Shown: positions 1 through 5,908 of the stretch, piece by piece
Layout: each line of letters opens with the position of its first letter
Position numbering within the stretch: the stretch's first letter is position 1
NCBI GenBank assembly: GCA_023386135.1
Contig: JAEWKG010000294.1
Coordinates: 1-5,908, forward strand
Direction of reading: 5' to 3'
Source of the DNA: Pseudomonadota bacterium
Lineage (GTDB): Bacteria; Pseudomonadota; Alphaproteobacteria; Sphingomonadales; Sphingomonadaceae
DNA: 5,908 bases
Position numbers and translations under genes: made by a program
Notes under the pieces: model-generated
The model's database searches: none
What the model saw: only the letters and a program-made list of their open reading frames with translations
What the model was told of the DNA's origin: nothing

Positions 1-122
1 GCGCGGGCGAGGGCAAGTTCACTGGGCTCAGCGGCATAAAGGTCAAGGATGGCGCGCAGGTCGTGGAGCTTGCGCTGCCAGCCAACGGCAGCCGGACGCT
101 GTCGTGGACCTACGCCGACTGA
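1..122 (+). CDS. C-terminal end of an unidentified protein (partial)
   Basis: An open frame enters from the left edge (first full codon at 3) and stops at TGA 120-122, giving 39 residues. The codon choice, G/C-rich at third positions, fits the neighbouring genes, so this is probably a real gene end. The tail alternates hydrophobic and polar residues (VVELALPANGSRTLSWTYAD), suggesting closing beta strands of an extracytoplasmic or beta-sandwich domain. It vaguely resembles the C-terminus of DUF4139-type proteins, but that is a guess from a short tail and no function is assigned. It reads toward recA. No convincing terminator separates them, only a 4-bp stem near 125-137, so some read-through into the recA promoter region is possible. 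Confidence 0.6.
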   Translation, partial: AGEGKFTGLSGIKVKDGAQVVELALPANGSRTLSWTYAD

Positions 123-154
123 CAAGCCTTTGCGGCTGTTGAAAATAATTTTGC

Positions 155-169
155 GTTCCCCTCTTGTTC
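155..169 (+). promoter_or_regulatory. LexA (SOS) box of recA, GTTC-N7-GTTC
   Basis: The bases GTTCCCCTCTTGTTC form an exact direct repeat, GTTC at 155-158 and 166-169 with seven bases between. This is the established alphaproteobacterial LexA operator (GTTC-N7-GTTC, or GAAC-N7-GAAC on the other strand). Its distal half lies inside the predicted -35 element of recA, so bound LexA would block RNA polymerase. It predicts DNA-damage induction of recA by LexA self-cleavage on RecA filaments. A third half-site in inverted orientation (GAAC 175-178) lies just downstream. Confidence 0.9.
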
Positions 170-185
170 TCATAGAACAAAGAGG
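160..185. repeat. Imperfect inverted repeat overlapping the SOS box
   Basis: TTGTTCT (164-170) and AGAACAA (174-180) are perfect reverse complements separated by CAT. The symmetry extends outward as CCTC (160-163) against GAGG (182-185) if A181 is bulged, giving arms of about 11 bases. The repeat uses the downstream GTTC half of the LexA direct repeat as one arm. It lies upstream of the predicted transcription start, so it would act as a DNA operator rather than an RNA hairpin. It may simply widen the LexA site or be a second protein's site; its role is inferred. Confidence 0.6.
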
Positions 186-209
186 ATACATCCGCTCCCG
201 TTGACAGTC

Positions 210-221
210 GGCCTTCGGGTC
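210..221 (+). other. Short UUCG-tetraloop hairpin in the recA leader
   Basis: GGCC-TTCG-GGTC can fold into a four-pair stem (including one G-U pair) capped by a UUCG loop closed by C-G, the unusually stable tetraloop arrangement. It lies between the predicted transcription start (about 199) and the ribosome binding site (234-240). The stem is short, so it may be chance. If real, it could protect the 5' end of the transcript or keep the leader open near the ribosome site. Confidence 0.35.
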
Positions 222-233
222 TAGGCAAAGCGC

Positions 234-240
234 GAAAGGG
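234..240 (+). promoter_or_regulatory. Ribosome binding site of recA
   Basis: GAAAGGG ends six bases before the ATG at 247, a good Shine-Dalgarno match and spacing. It supports the 247 start, which also gives the expected N-terminus of alphaproteobacterial RecA. Confidence 0.75.
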
Positions 241-246
241 TGTGTC

Positions 247-1317
<1,071 letters not shown>

Positions 1318-1357
1318 CACTCACAGCGGATGCCGCCCCCGTGGCGTTCGCGGGCAC

Positions 1358-1379
1358 CGGTCAGGCCTCGCCTTGACCG
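1358..1379 (+). other. Hairpin in the recA 3' region
   Basis: CGGTCA (1358-1363) pairs with TGACCG (1374-1379), and GGC (1364-1366) pairs with GCC (1370-1372) around a CTC loop, with T1373 bulged. This gives a nine-pair hairpin about 40 bases after the recA stop. No T-run follows, so it is not itself an intrinsic terminator. It sits 14 bases before the terminator hairpin and could act as a 3'-end stabiliser or a protein site; its role is inferred. Confidence 0.45.
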
Positions 1380-1393
1380 AGCCCGATAACCGG

Positions 1394-1432
1394 AAAGCCG
1401 GCGCTGATGCCCTCGGGCCCGCGCCGGCTTTT
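1394..1432 (+). terminator. Rho-independent terminator of recA
   Basis: AAAGCCGGCGC (1394-1404) and GCGCCGGCTTT (1421-1431) are exact reverse complements, giving an 11-bp GC-rich stem. The 16-base loop can itself fold (GCCC at 1409-1412 with GGGC at 1415-1418). The descending arm runs into TTTT (1429-1432). The short T-run is usual in high-GC genomes. It lies 77 bases after the recA stop and separates recA from the downstream genes. The matching A-run on the other side would allow some reverse-direction function, but no minus-strand gene is present. Confidence 0.88.
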
Positions 1433-1519
1433 CCGCGTCCGCTGCTGGTGCGCTCGGCAACACCCTGTTGCAATTGGCTGGTAACCCGCGATGCATAGAG
1501 CCGGCATAAGCCGTTGAGC

Positions 1520-1523
1520 GAGG
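1520..1523 (+). promoter_or_regulatory. Ribosome binding site deciding the methyltransferase start
   Basis: GAGG lies five bases before ATG 1529. The in-frame TTG at 1514 has no comparable site at proper spacing, so ATG 1529 is preferred. The longer TTG form would add only five residues. Confidence 0.55.
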
Positions 1524-1528
1524 CGAGC

Positions 1529-2350
1529 ATGGACCGAAGCGAGTGGGAAGGCAGGGTTGGCCGGAAGTGGGCCGAGGAGTGGCGCCGCACCGACCGTAGC
1601 TTCGCCGGTCTGACCGACCGCCTGCTCGCCCGCGCCAGCGCACGCTCGCTGTCGCGCGTGCTCGACGTCGGTTGCGGCGCGGGGGAGATCACCCTCGCGC
1701 TGGCCCGTGGGCACGCGCAAGCTGAGGTCGTGGGCCTCGATATCAGCGAACAGCTTGTCGAAGCAGCCCGCGAACGCGCGGCCAATCTCGACAACGCGAC
1801 GTTCCTGGTCGCCGATGCCAGCAACTGGCGCGGCTCCCAATTCGCGCCCGATCTCATCGTATCGCGCCACGGCGTGATGTTCTTCGACGATCCGGTGGCG
1901 GCATTCGCCAATCTCGCGAAAGGCGCGGCGTCCGACGCCCGCCTCGTCTTCTCATGCTTCCGTGATCGGTCCGAAAACCCGTGGGCCGAAAAGGTCGCGG
2001 CGCTGCTGCCGCAGGGGAGCGTCGAACCGACACCGGCCGATGCGCCGGGCCCCTTTGCGTTCGCGGATCGCGACCGCGTTCAGGACATCCTCGAAGCTGC
2101 TGGATGGGAGGAGGTGTCGTTCGAGGCGGTCGACTTCGCCTACATCGCCGGGACCGGCCAAGATGCCGTGGAAGATGCGGTGTCGTATTTCCTCTCCATC
2201 GGCCCCGCCGCACGCGCGGTCGCCAGCCTCGGTGTTACGGCACGCGAAGAGTTCTCTGAGAAACTGCGGCGCTACCTGACGGCGAACGCCCAGGGTCCGC
2301 TGGTCGCCTTGCCGGGCGCCGCGTGGATCGTCGCCGCGCGCACGCGATGA
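1529..2350 (+). CDS. Class I SAM-dependent methyltransferase, substrate unknown
   Basis: A 273-residue cytoplasmic protein that should transfer a methyl group from S-adenosylmethionine. The Rossmann-fold motifs are clear: motif I VLDVGCGAG (44-52, the glycine-rich SAM loop), the acidic end of strand 2 in VVGLDIS (D71, ribose-binding), VADASNW (94-100, adenine contact), and the post-motif DLIVSRHGVMFFDDP (108-122). The arrangement is that of the Methyltransf_11/25 or UbiE-like group. Residues from about 150 on form a family-variable region that would carry the acceptor specificity; I do not recognise it. There are no membrane segments or signal peptide. It overlaps the lipid kinase gene by four bases (ATGA), which suggests coupled translation and possibly a shared, perhaps lipid-related, pathway; that is inference. 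No strong promoter is visible in 1433-1528; the best -35-like word, TTGCAA at 1468-1473, lacks a good -10. Confidence 0.88.
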   Translation: MDRSEWEGRVGRKWAEEWRRTDRSFAGLTDRLLARASARSLSRVLDVGCGAGEITLALARGHAQAEVVGLDISEQLVEAARERAANLDNATFLVADASNWRGSQFAPDLIVSRHGVMFFDDPVAAFANLAKGAASDARLVFSCFRDRSENPWAEKVAALLPQGSVEPTPADAPGPFAFADRDRVQDILEAAGWEEVSFEAVDFAYIAGTGQDAVEDAVSYFLSIGPAARAVASLGVTAREEFSEKLRRYLTANAQGPLVALPGAAWIVAARTR

Positions 2351-3234
2351 GCGATGCTGCGCCGCTCCCGGTGATCGTCAACCGGTCGGGCGGCACCGCG
2401 AGCAAGGCCGGTGACGATCTCGCCGATCAGTTGCGAAAGGCCTTTGCCAACGCCGGGCGTGAGATCGACCTCGAACTCGTCGAGGGCAGGGACGTCGCCG
2501 GCGCAGTCGGGCGCCATAACGCCGCGCCCCGTGTCGCAGTCGGCGGCGGAGATGGAACGCTCGCCGGCGCGGCCGACATTCTCACCCGCTCCGGCGCCGA
2601 ACTTGCTGTACTCCCCCTCGGCACCCGCAATCATTTCGCCCGCCAGCTCGGTGTTCCAATCGACCTCGCCGACGCCGCGCAACTGGCGGCGAGCGGGACA
2701 GCAACCGCAGTCGACACCGGCCAAGCGGGCGAGCGCGCTTTCATCAACAACGCCTCCCTCGGTGCCTATGTCGATCTCGTACGCGAGCGCGAGAAGTCTT
2801 CCTTGCCCAAGGGCGTCGCATCAGTGGTTGCCGGGTGGCGCGTGCTGCGCAGGTTACGCCCGCAGACCTTCGACCTGACCATCGACAGGAAGCGCGAAAG
2901 TGTGCGCACCGCGATGCTGTTCATCGGCAACAACCGCTACGAGATCCCCGAGGGCAAGCCGGGCGAGCGCCGCGCACTCGATGATGGCCTGCTGTCGGTG
3001 TTCGCTCTCGCCCCGCTCACCCGCGTGGCGATCATCCGAGCGGCGCTCCGGGTTGTACTGGGCCGGCCCGACATGCGGCGCGACTTCGCGCTCGAACGAA
3101 CAGCGCGCGAGGTGACGATCGAAGGCAAGGGCGAGATCGGCATCGCGCTCGATGGCGAAAGGGTGTCCATGCCGCTCCCGCTGACCCTTACCGTCCGCCC
3201 ACGCGCGCTCAGGGTCGTCGCCCCGCACGCCTGA
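2347..3234 (+). CDS. Diacylglycerol/sphingoid-type lipid kinase (DAGK catalytic domain family)
   Basis: A 295-residue protein of the DagK/YegS/LCB5 family, which transfers phosphate from a nucleoside triphosphate to a lipid hydroxyl such as diacylglycerol, at the membrane surface. Motifs: VNRSGG (11-16, first phosphate-binding strand and loop); GGGDGT (66-71, the family's nucleotide-binding signature); LGTRNHFAR (91-99), where most members read GTxNDFAR; FINNASLGAY (132-141) opening the C-terminal beta-sandwich domain; and LDGE (268-271), containing the conserved acidic pair near the active site. Length is typical for a single-domain bacterial enzyme. ATG 2347 is chosen over the in-frame ATG 2323 because it overlaps the methyltransferase stop as ATGA and gives the usual short lead into the first strand. 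No Shine-Dalgarno is seen, which fits translational coupling. The true lipid substrate cannot be told from sequence; in sphingolipid-containing sphingomonads a sphingoid or ceramide substrate is possible. Confidence 0.88.
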   Translation: MSDAAPLPVIVNRSGGTASKAGDDLADQLRKAFANAGREIDLELVEGRDVAGAVGRHNAAPRVAVGGGDGTLAGAADILTRSGAELAVLPLGTRNHFARQLGVPIDLADAAQLAASGTATAVDTGQAGERAFINNASLGAYVDLVREREKSSLPKGVASVVAGWRVLRRLRPQTFDLTIDRKRESVRTAMLFIGNNRYEIPEGKPGERRALDDGLLSVFALAPLTRVAIIRAALRVVLGRPDMRRDFALERTAREVTIEGKGEIGIALDGERVSMPLPLTLTVRPRALRVVAPHA

Positions 3235-3269
3235 TCGCGCGCATCGCACAGTCTCTCCGCCTTAATCCG

Positions 3270-3296
3270 CTTGTCGCGCCGCGTTGCAGCATTTAC
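3270..3296 (+). promoter_or_regulatory. Weak candidate promoter for alaS
   Basis: TTGTCGC (3271-3277) differs by one base from the Caulobacter-type -35 consensus TTGACGS. Eleven bases later, GCATTTAC (3289-3296) matches the -10 consensus only partly. If used, transcription would start a few bases before the alaS ATG, giving an almost leaderless message. The alternative is read-through from the lipid kinase gene, since no terminator lies between. Confidence 0.25.
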
Positions 3297-3309
3297 CTGC
3301 CACGCCACT

Positions 3310-5908
3310 ATGACCTCGACCAACGAGATCCGCCGCAGCTTCCTCGACTACTTCGGCCGCGAAGGACACCGCGTGGTGCCGAGCGCGCCGCTGGTGCCGT
3401 ACAACGACCCGACGCTGATGTTCGTCAACGCGGGGATGGTGCCGTTCAAGAACGCCTTCACCGGCCTCGAGACGCCGCCGAGCCCGACTGCGACGAGCAG
3501 CCAGAAGTGCGTACGCGCGGGCGGCAAGCACAACGATCTCGACAACGTCGGCTACACCGCGCGGCACCTCACCTTCTTCGAGATGATGGGCAACTTCTCG
3601 TTCGGGGACTACTTCAAGGAGCAGGCGATCCACCACGCGTGGACGCTGCTGACCAAGGAGTGGGGCCTGCCGGCCGACAAGCTGACCGCGACGGTCTACC
3701 ACACCGACGACGAGGCCTACGCGCTGTGGAAGAAGATCGCCGGCCTGCCCGACGACCGGCTGATCCGCATCGCCACCAAGGACAACTTCTGGTCGATGGG
3801 CGACGACGGCCCATGCGGCCCGTGCTCGGAAATCTTCTACGACCACGGCCCGAGCATCGCCGGCGGCCCTCCCGGCAGCCCCGAGGAGGACGGCGACCGC
3901 TACGTCGAAGTGTGGAACCTCGTGTTCATGCAGTTCGAGCAGGAAGCGGGCGAGATCGTGCGCAATCTGCCCAAGCCGTCGATCGATACCGGCATGGGGC
4001 TGGAGCGCGTCTCCACCGTGCTGCAGGGCGTGCACACGGTGTTCGAGACCACCACGATGCGCGCGCTAATCGAGGCTTCGGCCGAATTGACGCAGTCCGA
4101 CGCCGAGAGCGCGAGTCACAAGGTCATCGCCGACCACCTGCGCTCGACCAGCTTCCTCCTCGCCGACGGAGTGCTGCCGTCGAATGAGGGGCGCGGCTAT
4201 GTGCTCCGGCGGATCATGCGCCGCGCGATGCGGCATGCGCACCTCCTCGGTGCGAAGGAGCCCTTGATGCACCGCCTGGTGCCGGCGCTGGTGACCGAGA
4301 TGGGTCAGGCCTATCCCGAACTCGGCCGCGCGCAGCCGCTGATCGAGGAGACGCTCGAACGCGAGGAGACGCAGTTCCGCCGCACCCTGTCGAACGGCTT
4401 GCGGCTGCTCGACGAAGCGACGGGCGCGATGGGCGAAGGCGCAAGCCTCGACGGCGAGACCGCGTTCAAGCTCTACGATACCTACGGCTTCCCCTACGAT
4501 CTCACCGAAGACGCACTGCGCAACCGCGGCATCGCGGTCGACCGCGAGGGCTTCGACGCGGCGATGGCGCGGCAGAAGGCGGCGGCGCGCGCGGCGTGGA
4601 AGGGCAGCGGCGCAGCGGCCGATGGCGAGCTGTGGTTCGACATCGCCGAACGCGAAGGCTCCACCGAATTCACCGGCTATGCCTCGACCGAGGGCGAGGG
4701 CCGCGTGGTCGCGCTTGTTCGCGACGGCAAGGCGGTCGAGCGGGCAGAAGCGGGCGACACCGTCACGGTGCTGACCAACCAGACCCCGTTTTACGGCGAG
4801 AGCGGTGGGCAGACCGGTGACGCAGGCACGATCTCGACGCCCGAGGGCCTGCGCATCGCGGTCAGCGACACCGGCAAGCCGCTCGGGCGCCTTCATGCGC
4901 ACAAGGGTACAGTTGAGAGCGGCACGATCGCGGTCGGCGATACGGTGCACCTCAAGGTGGATGCCGAGCGGCGCGACCGCATCCGCGCCAACCACTCGGC
5001 GACGCACCTAGTGCATGCCGCGCTGCGTCATCGGCTCGGCGGGCATGTGACGCAGAAGGGATCGCTGGTCGCGGACGACCGGTTCCGGTTCGACTTCTCG
5101 CATCCCAAGCCGCTGTCCGCGGACGACATCGCCGCGGTCGAGGCCGAGGTGAACGCGGAAATTCGCGCCAACGAGACGGTCGCCACCCGGCTGATGAGCC
5201 CCGACGAGGCAATCGGTGCGGGCGCGATGGCACTGTTCGGCGAGAAGTACGGTGACGAGGTGCGCGTACTGAGCATGGGCCGGGCTGGCGCGGAAGGGCG
5301 CAATTATTCGGTCGAGCTGTGTGGCGGGACTCACGTTCGGGCGACTGGCGACATCGGTTTGTTCCGGATCGTCTCGGAGAGCGCGGTCAGTTCGGGCGTG
5401 CGGCGGATCGAAGCGCTGACGGGCGAGGCGGCGCGGCAGTGGCTGGTGTCGCGCGAGGATGCGCTGAAGGACGCGGCCTCAGCGATCCGGGTGGCGCCGG
5501 AGGAAGTCCCCGCGCGCCTCACCGCGCTGCTCGACGAGCGCAAGCGGCTCGAGCGTGAGTTGGCCGATGCAAAGCGCGCGCTCGCGCTCGGCGGCGGCGG
5601 CACGAAGGCCGCGAGCGCAGATGAGGATGTCGCGGGCGTAAGGTTCTCGGGGCAGGTGATCGAGGGTCTCGAAGCCAAGGCGCTGCGCGGCCTTCTCGAC
5701 GAGGCGAAGGCGCGGATGGGCTCTGGCATCGCGGCGATCGTCGCGGTGAACGAAGGCCGCGCCGCCATCGCGGTGGCGGTGACCGATGACCTGACGGGGC
5801 GGTTCGATGCGGTGGCGCTGGTGCGCGCCGGGGTCGCGGCGCTCGGCGGGCAGGGCGGCGGCGGCCGGCCGGACATGGCGCAGGGCGGCGGTCCGGACGG
5901 TGCCAAGG
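3310..5908 (+). CDS. alaS: Alanyl-tRNA synthetase (3' end beyond window)
   Basis: This class II synthetase attaches alanine to tRNA-Ala in the cytoplasm and hydrolyses mischarged Ser- and Gly-tRNA-Ala. The frame runs uninterrupted for 866 codons to the window edge; family proteins are about 875-890 residues, so some 20 residues are missing. Class II motif 2 starts at RHLTFFEMMGNFSFGDYF (85-102), and motif 3 is DTGMGLER (226-233). The tRNA-recognition region contains NEGRGYVLRR (N292) and LYDTYGFPYDLT (388-399). The editing domain has both zinc-site motifs, HSATH (562-566) and CGGTH (671-675). A coiled-coil stretch near 736-758 leads into the DHHA1-type C-Ala domain, with the glycine-rich GGGGRPDMAQGGG close to the end. 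Start ATG 3310 gives the usual N-terminus (MTSTNEIRRSFLDYF). No Shine-Dalgarno is evident upstream, and an in-frame TTG at 3271 would add 13 unconserved residues. Confidence 0.97.
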   Translation, partial: MTSTNEIRRSFLDYFGREGHRVVPSAPLVPYNDPTLMFVNAGMVPFKNAFTGLETPPSPTATSSQKCVRAGGKHNDLDNVGYTARHLTFFEMMGNFSFGDYFKEQAIHHAWTLLTKEWGLPADKLTATVYHTDDEAYALWKKIAGLPDDRLIRIATKDNFWSMGDDGPCGPCSEIFYDHGPSIAGGPPGSPEEDGDRYVEVWNLVFMQFEQEAGEIVRNLPKPSIDTGMGLERVSTVLQGVHTVFETTTMRALIEASAELTQSDAESASHKVIADHLRSTSFLLADGVLPSNEGRGYVLRRIMRRAMRHAHLLGAKEPLMHRLVPALVTEMGQAYPELGRAQPLIEETLEREETQFRRTLSNGLRLLDEATGAMGEGASLDGETAFKLYDTYGFPYDLTEDALRNRGIAVDREGFDAAMARQKAAARAAWKGSGAAADGELWFDIAEREGSTEFTGYASTEGEGRVVALVRDGKAVERAEAGDTVTVLTNQTPFYGESGGQTGDAGTISTPEGLRIAVSDTGKPLGRLHAHKGTVESGTIAVGDTVHLKVDAERRDRIRANHSATHLVHAALRHRLGGHVTQKGSLVADDRFRFDFSHPKPLSADDIAAVEAEVNAEIRANETVATRLMSPDEAIGAGAMALFGEKYGDEVRVLSMGRAGAEGRNYSVELCGGTHVRATGDIGLFRIVSESAVSSGVRRIEALTGEAARQWLVSREDALKDAASAIRVAPEEVPARLTALLDERKRLERELADAKRALALGGGGTKAASADEDVAGVRFSGQVIEGLEAKALRGLLDEAKARMGSGIAAIVAVNEGRAAIAVAVTDDLTGRFDAVALVRAGVAALGGQGGGGRPDMAQGGGPDGAK

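Larger units (their letters stand above)
141..192 (+). promoter_or_regulatory. Predicted recA promoter with AT-rich upstream patch
   Basis: A Caulobacter-type promoter fits here. The -35-like TTGTTCT (164-170) is followed by 14 bases and then GATACATC (185-192), which matches the consensus GCTANAWC at six of seven defined positions. The start site would be near 199, giving a leader of about 48 nt. The A/T run AAAATAATTTT (142-152) sits about 47-57 bases before that start, where an UP element contacting the polymerase alpha subunit would lie. It stands out in otherwise GC-rich DNA. The LexA box overlaps the -35. An alternative -35, TTGAAA at 139-144, lacks a good -10. Confidence 0.55.

Noticed and set aside
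125..137. AGCC-TTTGC-GGCT stem after the upstream gene as a terminator
   Set aside because: Only four pairs and no adjoining T-run; the T-rich bases further on belong to the AT patch upstream of recA.
201..227. TTGACA at 201 with a CTAGGC-like -10 as a second recA promoter
   Set aside because: The -35 word is perfect, but the -10 is poor and the start would fall at the ribosome binding site. The promoter overlapping the LexA box is the better explanation.
1433..1528. A promoter for the methyltransferase gene
   Set aside because: TTGCAA at 1468 is -35-like, but none of TGCATA, GCATAG or GCATAAG sits at good spacing with a good match, so I do not annotate one.
2323..2346. Upstream ATG at 2323 as the start of the lipid kinase
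   Set aside because: It adds eight Arg/His-rich residues that read as the methyltransferase tail in another frame. ATG 2347 gives the classic ATGA overlap and the expected N-terminus.
3507..4187. 226-residue + strand open frame inside alaS in another frame
   Set aside because: Low-complexity, arginine-rich translation within the conserved synthetase region, so a frame shadow.
3262..5007. Long minus-strand open frames (3262-4035 and 4066-5007) opposite alaS
   Set aside because: Antisense shadows of a conserved synthetase with no domain signature; the + strand frame explains the DNA fully.

Overview
The window comes from a high-GC (roughly 65% by eye) alphaproteobacterial chromosome, most likely from the Sphingomonadales (Sphingomonas/Novosphingobium/Erythrobacter group). 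The N-termini of the RecA and alanyl-tRNA synthetase proteins look like that order. The recA promoter also carries the alphaproteobacterial LexA box GTTC-N7-GTTC and a Caulobacter-like -35/-10 pair. The order is inferred from remembered family resemblance; no search was run.

Layout, all on the + strand: (1) the last 39 codons of an unidentified gene, ending at 122; (2) a 124-bp regulatory gap with an AT-rich patch, a LexA/SOS box overlapping an inverted repeat, a promoter, a short leader hairpin and a ribosome binding site; (3) complete recA (247-1317); (4) a 3' region with two consecutive hairpins, the second a strong intrinsic terminator (1394-1432); (5) a class I SAM-dependent methyltransferase (1529-2350); (6) a diacylglycerol/sphingoid-type lipid kinase (2347-3234) overlapping the methyltransferase by an ATGA tetranucleotide; (7) a 75-bp gap; (8) alaS (3310 to beyond the window end), which lacks only about the last 20 residues of a typical alanyl-tRNA synthetase.

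How the parts relate: recA looks like a monocistronic SOS gene with its own LexA-controlled promoter and terminator. The methyltransferase and lipid kinase look translationally coupled and probably form one transcript, which may continue into alaS because no terminator is visible before it. recA and alaS are close neighbours in many proteobacteria, often with recX between them. Here the space between them holds the methyltransferase-kinase pair and no recX. This is mostly ordinary housekeeping DNA. The parts most worth a second look are the composite recA operator and the methyltransferase/lipid-kinase pair of unknown substrate. I found no mobile element, CRISPR array, tRNA, rRNA or clear evidence of an undescribed system.
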